From: Bacteroidota bacterium
Lineage (GTDB): Bacteria > Bacteroidota > Bacteroidia > Chitinophagales > Saprospiraceae
Assembly (NCBI GenBank): GCA_024280135.1
Contig: JAJRQS010000156.1
Coordinates: 1 to 16,050, forward strand
Reading direction: 5' to 3'
DNA length: 16,050 bases
The notes under the pieces are model-generated. The model saw only the letters and a program-made list of their open reading frames with translations. It made no database searches and had not been told where the DNA came from. Positions 15,452 through 16,050 of the stretch are shown here, piece after piece. The stretch's first letter is position 1. Each line of letters starts with the position of its first letter. A program made the translations under genes and the position numbers.

Positions 15452-15459
15452 TAAAGATA
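15452..15459 (-). promoter_or_regulatory. Putative -7 box of the DUF3667 operon
   Basis: TATCTTTA on the minus strand is one base off TAnnTTTG. The -33 region lacks a clear TTG. If used, it excludes the longest TTG start at 15462 and makes a start at 15447 nearly leaderless. Confidence 0.35.
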
Positions 15460-15549
15460 CAATTCTTATTTGAAATCTAGGTTTTGACCTACTAAATAGC
15501 AAGGAATTGCCACGAACATTGATTCGATTAATAACCAATTCACTGCAAT

Positions 15550-15581
15550 AAAAAAGCCCTTTCGACACAAATCGAAAGGGC
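15550..15581 (-). terminator. Rho-independent terminator of the M23 peptidase gene
   Basis: GCCCTTTCGA (15556-15565) and TCGAAAGGGC (15572-15581) form a perfect 10-bp stem with a six-base loop. On the minus strand a run of T follows, from the A tract at 15550-15555. It lies 27 nt after the M23 stop codon and separates that gene from the DUF3667 operon. Confidence 0.92.
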
Positions 15582-15607
15582 ATTTTAATAATGCTATCTA
15601 TTTACCT

Positions 15608-16050
15608 TTAATCAAAAGATTGATTAGTGGCCGTAGAAGCATTCACTAAGTCCTGATATTCAGCAGGTGTCAATCCATCTAAAATAAAGTCAATTGGATT
15701 GATAGGTCGATTCTTATATCTAACTTCATAGTGCAAGTGTTCGCCTGTTGAAGTACCCGTATTGCCCACTTTTCCAATAATCTGTCCTTTGGTTACTTTC
15801 TGACCTACTTTCACATCAATGGTACTCATGTGTCCGTACAGTGTTTCATATCCATGACCATGGTCTATTACGACATGTTTTCCGTAGCCACGACGACTGT
15901 TGATGACTTTTTTAATCACACCTGTTCCAGTAGCCTGAATAGGCGTACCTGTTTTGGCAGGAAAATCTATTCCCGCATGCATTCTCATCACTTTATGTAT
16001 AGGGTGTCTTCTGCGTCCAAAACCAGATAAGTTTTTTATTTTGCGCTTTA
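15608..16050 (-). CDS. M23-family metallopeptidase (LytM type), 5' end outside window
   Basis: The frame is open through the right edge of the window, with no ATG before it, so this is the C-terminal part (about 147 residues) of a longer gene. The start-like GTG at 15991 falls inside the conserved domain and is not a real start: upstream codons read SGFGRRRHPIHKVM, the usual lead-in to the LytM catalytic domain. Zinc ligands are visible: MHAGIDF (HxxxD) and HLHYEV (HxH). GYGKHVVIDHGHGYETLYGHM and GNTGTSTGEHLHYEV in outline are intact, so the enzyme should be active. Members cut peptidoglycan cross-bridges or act as structural regulators of cell-wall hydrolysis or division. The short tail after the domain (LTPAEYQDLVNAS) is not a known domain. 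A strong terminator follows. Confidence 0.93.
   Translation of the reverse strand, partial: KRKIKNLSGFGRRRHPIHKVMRMHAGIDFPAKTGTPIQATGTGVIKKVINSRRGYGKHVVIDHGHGYETLYGHMSTIDVKVGQKVTKGQIIGKVGNTGTSTGEHLHYEVRYKNRPINPIDFILDGLTPAEYQDLVNASTATNQSFD

Overview
The window looks like a chromosomal segment of a Bacteroidota bacterium, perhaps Saprospiria/Chitinophagia-like (a guess below phylum level). The phylum call rests on several sequence features: a type IX secretion (T9SS) C-terminal sorting domain with SprB-type repeats at 2147-4126; DUF3667 and DUF4395 membrane proteins; atpD-atpC standing apart from the rest of the ATP synthase genes with an epsilon subunit lacking its C-terminal hairpin; and promoters of the TTG-N19-21-TAnnTTTG type in front of several genes. 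The DNA is AT-rich and ordinary in composition. I see no tRNA, rRNA, CRISPR array, transposase, phage gene or recognisable defence system.

Layout. 1-601: 3' end of a Pro/Lys/Asn-rich protein on the plus strand. 602-847: a dispersed repeat (copy A). 848-4126: two minus-strand genes, an MFS transporter and a large secreted T9SS protein with a CxxCH haem-type motif. 4127-5481: a SAM methyltransferase on the minus strand, bracketed by direct repeats and preceded on its distal side by a perfect 35-bp tandem duplication. 5482-7310: atpD-atpC with its own promoter and a strong terminator. 7373-7821: a minus-strand pair of a UPF0145/YbjQ protein and an overlapping 44-residue membrane protein. 7990-8751: a GT2 glycosyltransferase. 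9002-9457: a small protein that may be a divergent DNA polymerase III psi. 9511-10890: a branched-chain aminotransferase gene (ilvE) with a promoter, a 220-nt leader holding a terminator-like hairpin, and a terminator. 10833-11244: repeat copy B, inverted relative to copy A. 11245-13356: a secreted papain-like peptidase, then a heavy-metal-associated lipoprotein and a DUF4395 membrane protein. 13487-15417: a minus-strand pair of a 7-TM protein and a DUF3667 protein. 15608-16050: the 3' part of an M23 peptidase gene that continues past the window edge.

Most genes are housekeeping or membrane-associated and sit in one- to three-gene units. Functional links can be inferred only within units: atpD/atpC (ATP synthase F1), the HMA lipoprotein with the DUF4395 protein (possible metal handling), the UPF0145 protein with its small membrane partner, and the DUF3667/7-TM pair. 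The most interesting non-coding signals are the candidate attenuator in the ilvE leader, the inverted repeat pair A/B about 10 kb apart, and the palindromic element next to atpD whose right half recurs across the methyltransferase gene. I found no convincing new multi-gene system.
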